Shown piece by piece: positions 26,067-36,434 of a stretch of 64,000 bases of DNA. Every line of letters begins with the position of its first letter. Position 1 is the first letter of the stretch. The position numbers and the translations under genes were made by a program. The notes below the pieces were generated by a model. That model did not search any database, was not told the DNA's origin, and saw nothing but the letters and a program-made list of their open reading frames with translations. This DNA comes from Sphingomonas sp. LY29 (GTDB taxonomy: Bacteria; Pseudomonadota; Alphaproteobacteria; Sphingomonadales; Sphingomonadaceae), in assembly GCF_035593985.1 (NCBI RefSeq), contig NZ_CP141587.1:1488001-1552000 (forward strand). The letters are read 5' to 3'.

Positions 26067-26894
26067 ATGCGTCTCTCGATCCTTCCCCTGCTCGCCCGTG
26101 CAACGCTGCTCGCGCCCGCGTTGCTGCTTGCGGCTCCGGCGGCGAACGCCGGCGTTGGGGACCTGCTGGTCGCGCCGACCCGGATCGTGCTCGACGGGCG
26201 CCGCGGGACCGAGGTCATCCTCAACAATATCGGCGATGAGGTCGCAACCTACCGCATTTCGGTCGAGCTTCGCCGCATGACCCCCGACGGGCGCCTGACC
26301 GACGTGACCGCGCCTTCGGATGGCGAGAAAGCGGCGCAGGAGATGATCCTGTTCGCCCCGCGCCGCGTCACTTTGCCGCCGAATCAGCCGCAGGCGATCC
26401 GGCTGTCGGCGCGCGCCCCGCAGGGACTGGCCGATGGCGAATATCGCGCGCACCTGTTGTTTCGCGCCGTGCCGCCGCCCCGCGCTGCCGCTGCGCCGGG
26501 CGCAAAAGTCGAAGGCGTCGCCTTCCAGCTGACCCCGATCTACGGGGTCACCATCCCGGTCATCGTCCGCCTCGGCAATCTCGAGGCCAAGGCCGGCATC
26601 GCCAATGTCCGCAAGGTGGTCGAAGATGGCCAGCCCGCGGTCGCGGTCGATCTCAGCCGGTCGGGCAAGCGCTCGACTTTCGGCGAAGTGCGCGTGCTGA
26701 AAGCCGGCGTCTCGGACCCGATCGCGGTCGTCCGCGGCGTCGCGGTCTACACCGAACTCGATTCGCGGTCAGTGTCGGTGCCGATCGATCCCAAATATGC
26801 TGCGCAGGCCAACGGCGCGGTGACCGTCCAATATATCGAGCCGACCGATACCGGTCCGGTGACCATCGCCGAAACCAGCGCGGTCCTGCGCTAG
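26067..26894 (+). CDS. PapD-like periplasmic chaperone
   Basis: 275-residue exported chaperone. Signal peptide ends near Ala-Ala-Asn-Ala; the mature N-terminus (LLVAPTRIVLDGRRGTEVILNNIG) matches the first Ig-like domain of fimbrial chaperones, and a conserved Ile-Pro-Val-Ile-Val-Arg G1-strand-like block is seen. The second domain is shorter and Val-rich. It is preceded by a strong TGGAGGA site (26054-26060). It would cap DUF4402 subunits for the usher gene 27 bases downstream. Confidence 0.85.
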   Translation: MRLSILPLLARATLLAPALLLAAPAANAGVGDLLVAPTRIVLDGRRGTEVILNNIGDEVATYRISVELRRMTPDGRLTDVTAPSDGEKAAQEMILFAPRRVTLPPNQPQAIRLSARAPQGLADGEYRAHLLFRAVPPPRAAAAPGAKVEGVAFQLTPIYGVTIPVIVRLGNLEAKAGIANVRKVVEDGQPAVAVDLSRSGKRSTFGEVRVLKAGVSDPIAVVRGVAVYTELDSRSVSVPIDPKYAAQANGAVTVQYIEPTDTGPVTIAETSAVLR

Positions 26895-26921
26895 GGAGGG
26901 CCGGGGGGCGGAGCCAGCAGC

Positions 26922-29649
26922 ATGAACCGGCCGCAAGGCCTGGTGCGCGGCGCTCTTGCGTCGATGGCGCTCGCCGCGGCGGGCGCTGTCGCTGCGTGGG
27001 CGGCCACGCCGGTGACGCCAGGCTGGACCGCCGACCCCGAGACCCAATATCTGCTCGACGTCAACATTCGCCAATTGCGCCTTGGCGACGGAGTGCGCGC
27101 CTATCAGACGCCCGAAGGCACTTGCGTCGTCCTTGGCGACTTCCTGACGACGCTCGACGTGCCGATGAAGATCGACCTCGCCGCCAAGCACGCAAGCGGC
27201 TGGGCGTTCCGCGAAGATCACAAGATCGATATCAACGTCGCTGCCGGAACGGTTCGCTTCGGAAGTGTGCAGGAAAAGCTTTCTCCCTACAGCGTCCGCG
27301 AAACACCCGAAGGTTGGTGCGTCGACAGCGCGGCGTTGGGCCGTTGGTTCAAGCTTGGGATCACGGCGGTGCCGTCGGGCTCGATCCTGCTGCTCGAATC
27401 GGAGGCCAAGCTTCCGATCGAGCTGCTGCGCGAGCGGGAGGCCCGCGCCGCCCGGATCAGGCCCGCATCGATGCCGCTCGAAGGCGCGCCGCGGGTCAAG
27501 CTCCCCTATCGAATGTGGCGAGCGCCCGCGCTCGACTTCATCGTCAGCGCCGGCGTCACATACAATGCCGGCACCGGGACCAAGGTCGATCGCGGCGCGT
27601 CAGTGCTCGCGGCGGGCGAAATCGCCAATCTCAGCTACGACGCGGCACTGGCGACCGACAATCGCGGAAAACCGCGCTCGCTCCGCCTTCGCGCTTATCG
27701 CTCCGAACCCGATGGCGGCCTGCTTGGACCACTCAACGCCACCCATTTCGCGGTCGGTGACGTGCAAGGCCTCACCAGCCGACTCGTTCCAGGCCTGACC
27801 GGGCGTGGCGCAGAGGTCACCAACCGCCCGCTGTACAACCCGGTCGCCTTCGACCGCACCCGCTTCGAGGGCGAACTCCCGCCCGGTTGGGACGCCGAAC
27901 TTTACCGCAACGGTGAATTGCTCGCCTTTAGTCGCTCGACCGGCGCCAATCGCTATCAGTTCGACGACGTGTCGCTCGTCTATGGCGACAATCGGTTCGA
28001 AATCATCCTCTACGGTCCGCAGGGACAGCAGCGCAGCCGGCTCGAATCGATCAACGTCGGTGACAATCAGGTGCCGGCGGGAAAGACCTGGTATTGGGCG
28101 GGGGCCAGCCAGCCCGGCAAGAGTCTGCTCGGCAAAATGCTGGGCGAGGACGGCACCACGACGCCGCTGGCCCGCAATGGACCCGCCGACTTCCGCCAGC
28201 CCGATCTCCAGGCCGCGGTGCAGGTCGAGCATGGCCTCGACAAGCGCACCTCGGTCGGCGTGCTCGCGACGATGTTGCTCGACGGGGAAGAGCGGCTGAC
28301 CTTCGTCGAAGGCTCGATCCGACGATCGATCGGACCGGCACTGGTCGAAACCGCCGTCGCGAGGGACAGCCGCGGCGGCACTGCCGTGCGTGCGCAGGCG
28401 CTTGGGCGGATCGGATCGGTTAGCGTCAGCGCCGATGCGCTGATGGCGAACGACTTCACGCTCAACGGCCGCCGCCAGCAGCATTATCGCGACGCGCGGC
28501 TGTCGCTCGACGCGCCGATCAAGCTCGGCCAGCGGCGGATCGCCGCGCATGCCGACGTTCGGATGATCGAGGAAGGAAAGGGCAATCGCTCGCTCGAAGC
28601 AGCGGGGCGGCTGTCGACCAACTTCAATGGCTTTAACTTGTCCGGCCAGGCACGCTGGCAGCGCGACATCGGCTCGTCCGACGCGAGGCCCGACCAGGTC
28701 GACCTGTCGCTGATCGGGACCGGCCGGATCGGCGAAGTTCGTGTTCGCGGTGAAGCCGTGTTCGACGCGGCGCCGCAGCGACGTTTCAAGGCGACCGAGC
28801 TGTCAGGCTATTGGTCCGCTTCGGAAAATGCCGATTGGGAAGGCGCGGTGGGGTATGACGCGTCGGTCAAACGCGGCCGCGCGCGCGTCTCGCATATCCG
28901 CCGCTTCAACGCGGTGGCAGCAGCAGCGTCGATCGAGGCGGGAACCGACGGCAGCGTCGCCGCGGGGATCAACCTCAACTTCTCGCTCGACGCGAGTGCT
29001 GGCGGCTTCCGCCCGACCAGCCAGCGACTGGCGAGCACCGGCGCGGTCGAGGCGCGGATCTATCGCGACCTTAACGACAATGGCGTCCGCGATTCGGCCG
29101 AACCGTGGGAAAAGGGCGCGAGCATCACCACCGGACAGCGCGTCTCGGACGCAGTCAGCGACGATGAAGGCCGCGTGCGGGTCGCGGGGCTCGCGCCATT
29201 TCCAGCCGCTTGCCGTGGGGATCGACACCTCGACGCTGTCCGATCCCTCGCTCGCGCCGCGCAAGGCGCTCCAGCGGATCGTCCCGCGTCCGGGCGTCGC
29301 CGCGACGATCGAGATCGGGCTCGTGGGGGCGGGCGACATCGAAGGGATGCTGGTGCGCGACGACGGGCGCGGGTTCGAAGGACTCGATGTCGAGTTGGTC
29401 GACGCGGCGGGCAAGGTCGTCGCGGCATCGCGCAGCGACTATGACGGCTTCATCCTATTCGAACGCGTCGCGTACGGTCGTTATTCGCTGCGACTGACGT
29501 CCACCAGCGTCGCCGCCTCGGGGTCAGCCCCAGAAATCGGCAATCCGATCGAGATCGGCGCGGATCGGACGGTCATCCGGCTGGGCGCCATCCGCATCGT
29601 CAAAGCCGACCGCGTCGCGCTCGCCGAGACGCCCGGGCCGCCGCGTTAA
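26922..29649 (+). pseudogene. usher-like outer membrane protein with a one-base frameshift
   Basis: A large exported protein: signal peptide to Ala-Ala-Trp-Ala, a soluble N-terminal domain, a usher-type beta-barrel region (for example GWDAELYRNGELLAFSR and RFEIILYGPQGQQRSR) and C-terminal carboxypeptidase-like domains with Asp-Leu-Asn-Asp-Asn-Gly-Val-Arg-Asp. The first frame is open to 29444, but homology jumps at about 29200: after Val-Ala-Gly-Leu-Ala-Pro-Phe the expected Gln-Pro-Leu-Ala-Val-Gly-Ile continues in another frame to 29649. Removing one T of the run at 29199-29201 rejoins both into about 908 residues. Either a real mutation or a sequencing error. Confidence 0.78.
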
Positions 29650-29651
29650 CC

Positions 29652-29672
29652 AAAAGTCGTCTGGCACGACTT
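29652..29672. terminator. candidate terminator between the usher gene and tRNA-Leu
   Basis: AAGTCGT and ACGACTT form a perfect 7-bp stem with a 5-base loop. On the minus strand it is followed by TTTTGG, so it may end the tRNA-Leu transcript. The T run is short. Confidence 0.45.
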
Positions 29673-29727
29673 GGGCTGCGGACGCGGCTGGGCGGCCCGA
29701 AGGCAAGACTTTGATTTTACTGAAAAA

Positions 29728-29814
29728 TGGTGCGGTCGAGAAGACTCGAACTTCCACGGGCTTTCGCCCACAACGACCTCAACGTTGCGCGTCTACCAGT
29801 TCCGCCACGACCGC
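29728..29814 (-). tRNA. tRNA-Leu (anticodon GAG)
   Basis: 87-nt cloverleaf on the minus strand. Acceptor stem GCGGTCG pairs with CGACCGC; the anticodon stem CAACG/CGTTG encloses loop TTGAGGT with anticodon GAG, reading CUC and CUU. A long variable arm (GTGGGCGAAAGCCCGT) marks a class II tRNA, and the T arm has GTTCGAGTC. The CCA end is encoded in the DNA. Confidence 0.95.
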
Positions 29815-29977
29815 ACTCATGAAAAGGCAGCGGTCCATCCGGGTGCCGCTGCCTCTGGTAGGGCGCGGCCTCTAGCAAAGCATCGGGAGGCTGGCAACGG
29901 CAAAGGCGGCGTTTGCGTTTCGGTCCAAAATGGAACAATCCCTAACGGCGCGGTAACCAACCTGCGCGCTAGTCGTT

Positions 29978-30244
29978 ATGGTGACCGAGATGATTGCGTC
30001 TTTGGCTATCCTGGCAGGCCTCGCGGCTCTCCCCGCCACCCCGGCGGTGTCGGAGCGCGTGGACACCACGACCTTGACCGCGAGCAGCGGTGCCAGCGTA
30101 CGCGCGCAGGCCAGCATCAGGATCGTGTCGGGCGCGCGCTTCGGTCCCGGCCATCGCGGCAAGTCGGAAGGCGCCGGACAACGCCGCGCGCAGATCAACG
30201 AGCAGGGCATCGCCTACCCAGCCCAACTGCTTGAATTTCAATAG
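29978..30244 (+). CDS. small exported protein of unknown function
   Basis: 88-residue product with a hydrophobic N-terminus (MIASLAILAGLAALPATPA) resembling a signal peptide, then a basic, Gly/Arg/Gln-rich mature part. ATG at 29978 or 29990. No family recognised. The opposite strand is also open, as usual at this GC content, so the coding status rests on the signal peptide and on a position just before a convergent gene, whose end lies 4 bases downstream. Confidence 0.45.
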   Translation: MVTEMIASLAILAGLAALPATPAVSERVDTTTLTASSGASVRAQASIRIVSGARFGPGHRGKSEGAGQRRAQINEQGIAYPAQLLEFQ

Positions 30245-30247
30245 TTT

Positions 30248-31153
30248 TTAGACGCCAGTCGCGGGCGCGTTGCCCAAGCTGATCGTCAGTTCGTCGCCGC
30301 CTTCGGGGACGTCGGTCTTCGCGCTGTTGAAGTTCGCGCTCGCCCGCGGCGCCAGTTGCTGCGTCGGCGGGGCGATCGTCCAGCGATGGATGACCGCCTT
30401 CGACTCCTTGTTGCGTAGCTCGGCCTGGATCGGCGGGACATTCTGCGACTGATCGGTCGGATTGATGACCCGTCCGCTGATGACGACGAGCTCGTTACCG
30501 CTTTCGAGCTGCTGACGATCCTTCGTGGTGATCATGAGGAGCAAGGGGCTCGTTCCCGCCTGCGCGATGCCCGCACGAGCCTTCCATTCGGTCGGAGCCA
30601 AATACCAGAAGGCGACCGCGGCGAGCGCGATCAGGAAAACCAGCAAGATCGCCCACGGCCAACGGCGCCGCGGGCGCTCCTCGTCCTCGTACGGATCGAG
30701 ATAGCCGATATATTCTTCCTCGGCCGCGGGCGCGGGCGGCGGAGCAGGCTCCCGCTCATACGCCGGCGGCGCAAAGGGCAGAGCGTCGCGGGCGGGCGGC
30801 GCGGGATCGGCTTCGACGGGATCGGTCGCCGGTTCGGGCGGGACTGGGTCCGACCAGCGATCGTAGGGCTCCGGCGTCTCGGCGATCATGCCGTGCGCTT
30901 CGGCCTCCGCGGGCACCTCGGCCGTCGTGTCCGTATCGGGCTCGCCGACGGCCCCGGGAACGGGCGGGCCACCGCCGATATCCTCGGCGACGGGGACATC
31001 GACTGGCGGGGCCGGATCGATCGCGGCGACAGGCTCGGGATCCTGGTGCCAGCTGTTCTTGCACGCGGCGCAGCGGACCTGGCGGCCGCCCGGCGGGACG
31101 GCGCCGTCCTTGACGACATATTTGGTGCCGCATGCGGGGCAGGTCAGGATCAT
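30248..31153 (-). CDS. MJ0042-type zinc-ribbon membrane protein
   Basis: 301-residue protein with an N-terminal MJ0042 zinc ribbon (Cys-Pro-X-Cys ... Cys-Ala-Ala-Cys, residues about 5-32), a long Pro/Ala/Glu/Asp-rich disordered linker (about 40-165), a membrane helix (WAILLVFLIALAAVAFWY) and a soluble C-terminal DUF3426/FxLYD-like domain. ATG at 31153 with a GGAGG site upstream. Likely inner membrane protein with a periplasmic beta domain; role unknown. Divergent from ftsE, a neighbourhood found in other sphingomonads. Confidence 0.86.
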   Translation of the reverse strand: MILTCPACGTKYVVKDGAVPPGGRQVRCAACKNSWHQDPEPVAAIDPAPPVDVPVAEDIGGGPPVPGAVGEPDTDTTAEVPAEAEAHGMIAETPEPYDRWSDPVPPEPATDPVEADPAPPARDALPFAPPAYEREPAPPPAPAAEEEYIGYLDPYEDEERPRRRWPWAILLVFLIALAAVAFWYLAPTEWKARAGIAQAGTSPLLLMITTKDRQQLESGNELVVISGRVINPTDQSQNVPPIQAELRNKESKAVIHRWTIAPPTQQLAPRASANFNSAKTDVPEGGDELTISLGNAPATGV

Positions 31154-31264
31154 TGGTCGCGGGCCCTCCTCAACGGGTAATCCTCGATAAACAGCAATGC
31201 TCCCTCCTTGGCAAGGCAGGCGCGGACGTGCCACATCGCACGTGGGGGACAGGGAGCGTACGCG

Positions 31265-31990
31265 TTGGCCGACAGCATCGTCGAATTTGACTCGGTCGGC
31301 CTGCGCTACGGCACGGGCGCCGAGGTGTTGCGCGACCTCGACTTTCGGCTGTCGGCGGGCGGATTCTACTTCCTGACCGGCCCGTCGGGCGCGGGCAAGA
31401 CCTCGCTTCTCAAGCTCCTCTACCTCGACCAGCGGCCGACACGCGGGCGATTGAGCCTGTTCGGCGAGGAGCTGGGCGAGGCGTCGCGCGACGTGCTGCC
31501 CCTCTATCGCCGCCGCATCGGCGTGGTGTTCCAGGACTTCCGGCTGATCCGGCACCTGTCCGCCTTCGACAATATCGCGCTTCCGCTTCGCATCGCCGGC
31601 GCCGACGAGACCTCGGTCGAGGGGCCGGTCCGCGAAATGCTGGCCTGGGTCGGACTGGCCGATCGCGCCAGCGCGCGCCCGCCGACCCTGTCGGGCGGGG
31701 AACAGCAGCGGGTGGCGATCGCGCGAGCGGTCATTGCCCAGCCCGAACTGATCATCGCCGACGAACCGACCGGCAATGTCGACGCCGGCATGGCCGAGCG
31801 TATCCTTCACTTGCTGACCGCGATGAACCGCCTCGGGACGACGGTCATCGTCGCGACCCACGACCTCGGCCTGATCGCCGCAACGCCGGGCGCGCAGCTG
31901 ATCCGGCTGGAAAACGGGCGGTTGATCGATCCGACCGGCTCGCTTCGCCACCCGCCGCAAGCCTCGGCGCACCGTGAGGCGCGCGCGTGA
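31265..31990 (+). CDS. ftsE: cell division ATP-binding protein FtsE
   Basis: ABC ATPase of the FtsEX complex that controls peptidoglycan hydrolases during division. The 241-residue product has Walker A GPSGAGKTS, the signature LSGGEQQR, Walker B ELIIADEPTG and the switch His. The probable start is TTG at 31265 with GGGAG upstream; no ATG fits. Its stop overlaps ftsX as GTGA. Confidence 0.92.
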   Translation: MADSIVEFDSVGLRYGTGAEVLRDLDFRLSAGGFYFLTGPSGAGKTSLLKLLYLDQRPTRGRLSLFGEELGEASRDVLPLYRRRIGVVFQDFRLIRHLSAFDNIALPLRIAGADETSVEGPVREMLAWVGLADRASARPPTLSGGEQQRVAIARAVIAQPELIIADEPTGNVDAGMAERILHLLTAMNRLGTTVIVATHDLGLIAATPGAQLIRLENGRLIDPTGSLRHPPQASAHREARA

Positions 31991-32853
31991 AGAGCTTGAC
32001 CGCCTCTCCGCCCGAGCGCCGTCTGCTTCCCGGAGGCGGCGTGCGCGGCCCCGTTCCCTTGCTCATCGCCATCATGATGTTCGTCATGATCATCGTGTCG
32101 GCCACCGCGCTCGCGCTCGGCAACATGGCGGCGTTGGTGCGAACCGGGGTCGAGAATCGCTACTCGATCCAGATCGCGGACGGCGCGGCGAAGCAGCATA
32201 TTGCGGTGGCGGCCGCGCGCCGTGCGCCGGGGGTGGTCGACGTATCGCCCGTTCCGCAGGAGGAGCTTCGCCGGACGCTCGAGCGATGGCTTGGCCCCGC
32301 CGCAGCCGACGCCGACCTGCCCTTGCCCGCCATGATCGACGTCGACCTGGCGCCGGGCGCGAATGTCGATGCGGTCAGGTCGATCGTCGAGCGAGCCGTG
32401 CCAAGCGCAAGGCTGACGGCCCAAGGCGACAGCCTCGCCCCGCTGCTCGCGGCGCTTCGCGGGTCGATCGCGCTTGCGGTCGGCCTGGTGGTGCTGATCG
32501 CGCTCGCAACCGGGGCGGCGGTCGTGCTTGCCGCGCGGGGCGCGCTCAACACGCACCGCGCGACGATCGAGGTAATGCATGGGATCGGCGCCACCGACCA
32601 GCAGATCGCGCGGCTGTTCCAGCGACAGATAGCGGTGGATTCGCTGATGGGCGGGGTCGCGGGCGCCACGCTCGCGGGGGTCGTCCTGCTCCTGGCACTG
32701 GGCGGCGGCGCGCTCGACACCTTGCTTGGCGGAACGCGCCCGCTCGGCTGGAGCGATGCGCTTCTGCTCGCGGTCTTTCCGCTGATCGGGGCGGCGCTTG
32801 CAACTTTGGTTGCGCGAAGAGCCGTGCTCGGGGCATTGCGGGCGCGACTATGA
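31987..32853 (+). CDS. ftsX: cell division protein FtsX
   Basis: Permease-like partner of FtsE. The 288-residue product has an N-terminal cytoplasmic tail, a first membrane helix (LLIAIMMFVMIIVSATALAL), a periplasmic domain, and three more C-terminal helices of the FtsX/MacB fold. It starts at a GTG at 31987 overlapping the ftsE stop. Identification rests partly on its coupling to ftsE. Confidence 0.9.
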   Translation: MKSLTASPPERRLLPGGGVRGPVPLLIAIMMFVMIIVSATALALGNMAALVRTGVENRYSIQIADGAAKQHIAVAAARRAPGVVDVSPVPQEELRRTLERWLGPAAADADLPLPAMIDVDLAPGANVDAVRSIVERAVPSARLTAQGDSLAPLLAALRGSIALAVGLVVLIALATGAAVVLAARGALNTHRATIEVMHGIGATDQQIARLFQRQIAVDSLMGGVAGATLAGVVLLLALGGGALDTLLGGTRPLGWSDALLLAVFPLIGAALATLVARRAVLGALRARL

Positions 32854-33389
32854 TTACTCGCCTGCTGTCCTTCCTGGCCATCGGCTACGCGCTCGCCTTT
32901 GCCTTGTTCGCGGTCACGCTCGGCAAGCCCGCGCCCGCCGCCACACCAGCCGTCGACGCGATCGTCGTTATCACGGGGGGCAAGGGGCGCATCGAATATG
33001 GCGTCGACCTGCTCAGCGACGGCAAAGGCAAGCGCCTGCTCATCGCCGGCGCCGATCCCTCGGTGCGCAAGGCCGACCTGGTCGCCCGTGTCGGCGGCAA
33101 GAAGCGCGAGCTGTTCCGCTGCTGCGTCGATCTTGGATCGGAATCGGTCGACACGCGATCGAACGCGGAGGAGGCCAAGCGCTGGCTCGACCGGCGCGGC
33201 TACAAGCGTTTCCGCCTCGTCACCAGCGACTGGCACATGCGCCGCGCCATGTACGAGTTCAACCGCGCCTTCGACGACCGCTATACCATCGTCCCCGACG
33301 GCGTGCGAACCGAGCCGGGATTCATGACCCTGTTCGCCGAATATAATAAGCTGGTGTTGCGCCGGCTCAGCGTCTGGCTCGACATCTGA
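32850..33389 (+). CDS. YdcF family (DUF218) membrane protein
   Basis: 179-residue protein with an N-terminal membrane segment and a DUF218 domain: VDAIVVITGGKGRIEYGVDLL, then GESVDTRSNAEEA-type sequence (Glu-Ser-Val-Asp-Thr-Arg-Ser-Asn-Ala) and VTSDWHMRRAM. Relatives (YdcF, SanA, ElyC) act in cell envelope integrity. ATG at 32850 overlaps the ftsX stop as ATGA, and its stop shares one base with plsC. Confidence 0.88.
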   Translation: MITRLLSFLAIGYALAFALFAVTLGKPAPAATPAVDAIVVITGGKGRIEYGVDLLSDGKGKRLLIAGADPSVRKADLVARVGGKKRELFRCCVDLGSESVDTRSNAEEAKRWLDRRGYKRFRLVTSDWHMRRAMYEFNRAFDDRYTIVPDGVRTEPGFMTLFAEYNKLVLRRLSVWLDI

Positions 33390-34078
33390 TGGATGCGATA
33401 CGCTCTGCGCTGTTCGCGCTGCTCTTCTATCCCGGCACGCTGGTCTACGTGCTCACCGTGATCGCGGTCGCGCCGTTCGGCGACCGGCCGGTGCAGGCGG
33501 TGGTCCATGCATGGTCGGCGTTCCACCATCTGCTCGTGAAGCATGTACTCCGGATCCGGATCGAGTGGGACGGCCGCATTCCCGACGGCGCCTACCTGAT
33601 CGCGGTCAAGCATCAGTCGATGATGGAAGCGGTCGATACGCTCCACTTCGCGGATACGCCGGTGGTGGTGATGAAGCGAGAGCTGACGGTAATCCCGCTC
33701 TTCGGCTGGGTCACGCGGCGCTACGGCGTCATCGGCGTTGACCGGGAGGCTGGCGCGGCGGCGCTGCGGGTGATGATGGCCGAGGCCAAGGCGGCGGTCG
33801 CCGGCGGGCGCCCGGTGATCATCTTCCCCGAAGGAACGCGCATCGCCTACGGCGAATCGCCACCGCTGCGCCCGGGCTTCGCCGGCCTTTACCGTGCGCT
33901 CGGCCTGCCGGTCGTCCCGGTCGCGCACGACGTCGGCAGGCTGTGGCACAAGGGCTTCCTCAAGCGGTCGGGCACCGTCCACTTCAAGGTCGGCGAAGTC
34001 ATTCCCGCCGGCCTGAAGCGCCCCGAGATCGAAGCGCGCGTCCACGCCGCGATCAACGCGCTTACCCTCGAAGCGTAG
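33389..34078 (+). CDS. plsC: 1-acyl-sn-glycerol-3-phosphate acyltransferase
   Basis: Membrane-associated enzyme that acylates lysophosphatidic acid to phosphatidic acid. The 229-residue product has an N-terminal hydrophobic segment, the acyltransferase H(X)4 block as HQSMMEA (Glu instead of the more usual Asp) and FPEGTR. Start ATG 33389 is coupled to ydcF by one base (TGATG). The 3' end overlaps the convergent pheT by 17 bases. Confidence 0.88.
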   Translation: MDAIRSALFALLFYPGTLVYVLTVIAVAPFGDRPVQAVVHAWSAFHHLLVKHVLRIRIEWDGRIPDGAYLIAVKHQSMMEAVDTLHFADTPVVVMKRELTVIPLFGWVTRRYGVIGVDREAGAAALRVMMAEAKAAVAGGRPVIIFPEGTRIAYGESPPLRPGFAGLYRALGLPVVPVAHDVGRLWHKGFLKRSGTVHFKVGEVIPAGLKRPEIEARVHAAINALTLEA

Positions 34079-36434
34079 CGCCCAGCTTCGCCGCGGCCGC
34101 GACGACGCGCTCACCGATCGCGGCGATTTCCGCTTCGGTGAAGCTCTTCTCGCCCGGTTGCAGCGCGACCTCGACCGCAAGGCTCAGGCCGGCGTCGCCT
34201 TCATAACGATCGAACAGGCGCACGCCCGTGATCGACGCCTTGTCGGCGCCGCGGATCGCGCGGAGCAGCGCATCGGCGGCAAGTTCGGGCGGGACGATGA
34301 ACGCGAAGTCGCGCGTCACCGGCTGAAGCGCGGGTGGAGTGAAGGCGGCGCGAGCGCGGCCTGATCCGCGCGCGGGCGGGATCGCGTCGAGGTAGAGTTC
34401 TGCCGCGACCGTGCCGTCGGGCGCATCGAGCGCCTTGGCCACGCGCGGATGCAGTTCGCCGAACGCGGCCAATATCGCTTTGCCGAGGCGCAGCGTCGCC
34501 GATCGGCCGGGGTGCCAGGTGTCGCCCGCGTTCATGTCAAGTTGCAGGTTCGCCACCGGTGCGCCGGCCGCTTCCAGTAGCGCCATGACCTCGGCCTTGG
34601 CGTCGTAGGCGTCGAAACGGCCGGGCTTGCCGGCCTGCCAGTCGCGCGGCCCGCGGTCGCCCGCCAGCAGCAGCCCGACGGTCGGCTTCTCTCCGTCGGC
34701 GAGGTAGCGCCGGCCAAGCTCGAACAAGCGGACAGATGTCGCGCCGCGATCGACGTTGCGGCGTGCGGCAGCGGCAAGGCCGGGAAGCAGCGAGGGACGC
34801 ATGTGCTTCATTTCCTCGCTAATCGGATTGGCGAGCACGTGCGCGGCGCCACCGAACAACGCGGCGTCGGCCTCGCCGATGAAGCTCCAGTTCACCGCCT
34901 CGTCGAGCCCGCGCGCGGCGGCGGCGCGGCGAACCCGGCGCTCGATCATCTGCGATCGGGTCGCGGTCGGGCGGGCGACGCCTTCGGCACGCGGAAGCGG
35001 GGTCGAGGGAATGGCGTCGTAGCCGACGATCCGCAGCACTTCCTCGACGATGTCGGCAGGACCGTGGACGTCGCGGCGGCGGCCCGGCGCCACGATCGAC
35101 CAGTCTTCGCCGACTTCGAAGCCGAGCCGCGACAGGATGTCGCGCTGCTGCGGTTCGGGCACGGAAATCCCGCCGAGCGTCTCGGTAAGCGTGGGATCGT
35201 AGCGGAAGCGGTGCTCATGCTCGGGCACGTCGTCGGCCTGGTCGTACAGCGCGGCGCGGCGTGTGACGTCGCTCGGGCTGCCACCGCACAGCTCGAGGAT
35301 CATGCGCGTGGCGAACTCGATCCCGCCTTCGACGAAATCGGGATCCACGCCGCGTTCGAACCGCTGGCGGGCGTCGCTGGTCAGGTTGAGCTTCTGCCCG
35401 GTGCGGGCGATGCTCTCGGGGTCGAAGAAGGCGCATTCGAGGATGATGTCGGTCGTGTCGGCCTGAACGCCCGAATGCTCGCCGCCCATGATCCCGCCGA
35501 TGTCGTGCGCGGCATGATTGTCGGCGATCACGGTCATCGTCTCGTCGAGCGTGTAGCTCTTGCCGTTGAGCGCGACCACTTCCTCGCCCGCCTTCGCCTT
35601 GCGGACGATCATCGGGCCGGAGAGCTTGGCGACGTCGTAAACGTGGAGCGGTCGCCCAAGGTCGAACATGATGTAGTTGGTGATATCGACCAGTGCGCTG
35701 ATCGGCTTCTGACCGATCGCCTTCAGCCGCGCCTGCATCCACTCGGGCGAGGCGCCATTCGTCACCCCGTCGATGCGGCGGGCGTAGAATGTTGGGCAGC
35801 CATAGGGATCGTCGAGGCGAACCTCCGGTCCGGCACCCGTCCCGGCGACGGCTTCGATCTTGAGCGGCTTCAACGTGCCAAGGCCCGCGGCGGCAAGGTC
35901 GCGCGCGATCCCGCGGACGCCCATGCAATCCTGGCGGTTGGGCGTGATCGCGACATCGAACACCGCGTCGTCGAGCCCGGCATAGTCGGCGTAGCTCGCA
36001 CCGACCGGAGCGTCGGGGGCAAGCTCGATGATGCCGTCATGATCGTCGCCAAGCTCGAGCTCGCGCGACGAACACATCATGCCGTTGGATTCGACCCCGC
36101 GGATCGACGTCTTCTTCAGCGTGAAGTCGCTGCCCGGGACATAGGTCCCCGCGCCGCCGAACACGCCGACCAGACCGGCGCGCGCGTTGGGCGCGCCGCA
36201 CACGACCTGCAGCGGTTCGCCCTCGCCGGTATCGACGGTCAGCACCTGCAGCTTGTCCGCCTGCGGATGGCGTTCGGCGGTCAGCACGCGCGCCACCCGG
36301 AACGGCGCAAGTGCCTCGGCGGGATTGTCGACGCTTTCGACTTCAAGCCCGATGCGGGTCAGCGTTTCCGAAATGACGGTTGCGTCAGCGTCGGTGTCGA
36401 GGTGGTCCTTCAACCACGAAAGGGTGAACTTCAT
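34062..36434 (-). CDS. pheT: phenylalanyl-tRNA synthetase beta subunit
   Basis: Beta subunit of the alpha2-beta2 PheRS. The 790-residue product has the N-terminal tRNA-binding domain (Cys-Gly-Ala-Pro-Asn-Ala-Arg block), B3/B4 editing domains (with an EHSGVQ-type block), the B5 domain and a C-terminal FDX-ACB domain. The ATG at 36434 gives the usual Met-Lys-Phe-Thr-Leu-Ser-Trp-Leu start and overlaps the pheS stop by 4 bases. Confidence 0.97.
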   Translation of the reverse strand: MKFTLSWLKDHLDTDADATVISETLTRIGLEVESVDNPAEALAPFRVARVLTAERHPQADKLQVLTVDTGEGEPLQVVCGAPNARAGLVGVFGGAGTYVPGSDFTLKKTSIRGVESNGMMCSSRELELGDDHDGIIELAPDAPVGASYADYAGLDDAVFDVAITPNRQDCMGVRGIARDLAAAGLGTLKPLKIEAVAGTGAGPEVRLDDPYGCPTFYARRIDGVTNGASPEWMQARLKAIGQKPISALVDITNYIMFDLGRPLHVYDVAKLSGPMIVRKAKAGEEVVALNGKSYTLDETMTVIADNHAAHDIGGIMGGEHSGVQADTTDIILECAFFDPESIARTGQKLNLTSDARQRFERGVDPDFVEGGIEFATRMILELCGGSPSDVTRRAALYDQADDVPEHEHRFRYDPTLTETLGGISVPEPQQRDILSRLGFEVGEDWSIVAPGRRRDVHGPADIVEEVLRIVGYDAIPSTPLPRAEGVARPTATRSQMIERRVRRAAAARGLDEAVNWSFIGEADAALFGGAAHVLANPISEEMKHMRPSLLPGLAAAARRNVDRGATSVRLFELGRRYLADGEKPTVGLLLAGDRGPRDWQAGKPGRFDAYDAKAEVMALLEAAGAPVANLQLDMNAGDTWHPGRSATLRLGKAILAAFGELHPRVAKALDAPDGTVAAELYLDAIPPARGSGRARAAFTPPALQPVTRDFAFIVPPELAADALLRAIRGADKASITGVRLFDRYEGDAGLSLAVEVALQPGEKSFTEAEIAAIGERVVAAAAKLGATLRG

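Noticed and set aside
31228..31244. CACGTGG element upstream of ftsE as a third parS
   Set aside because: Only the central CACGTG is shared; the flanks do not form the parS palindrome.
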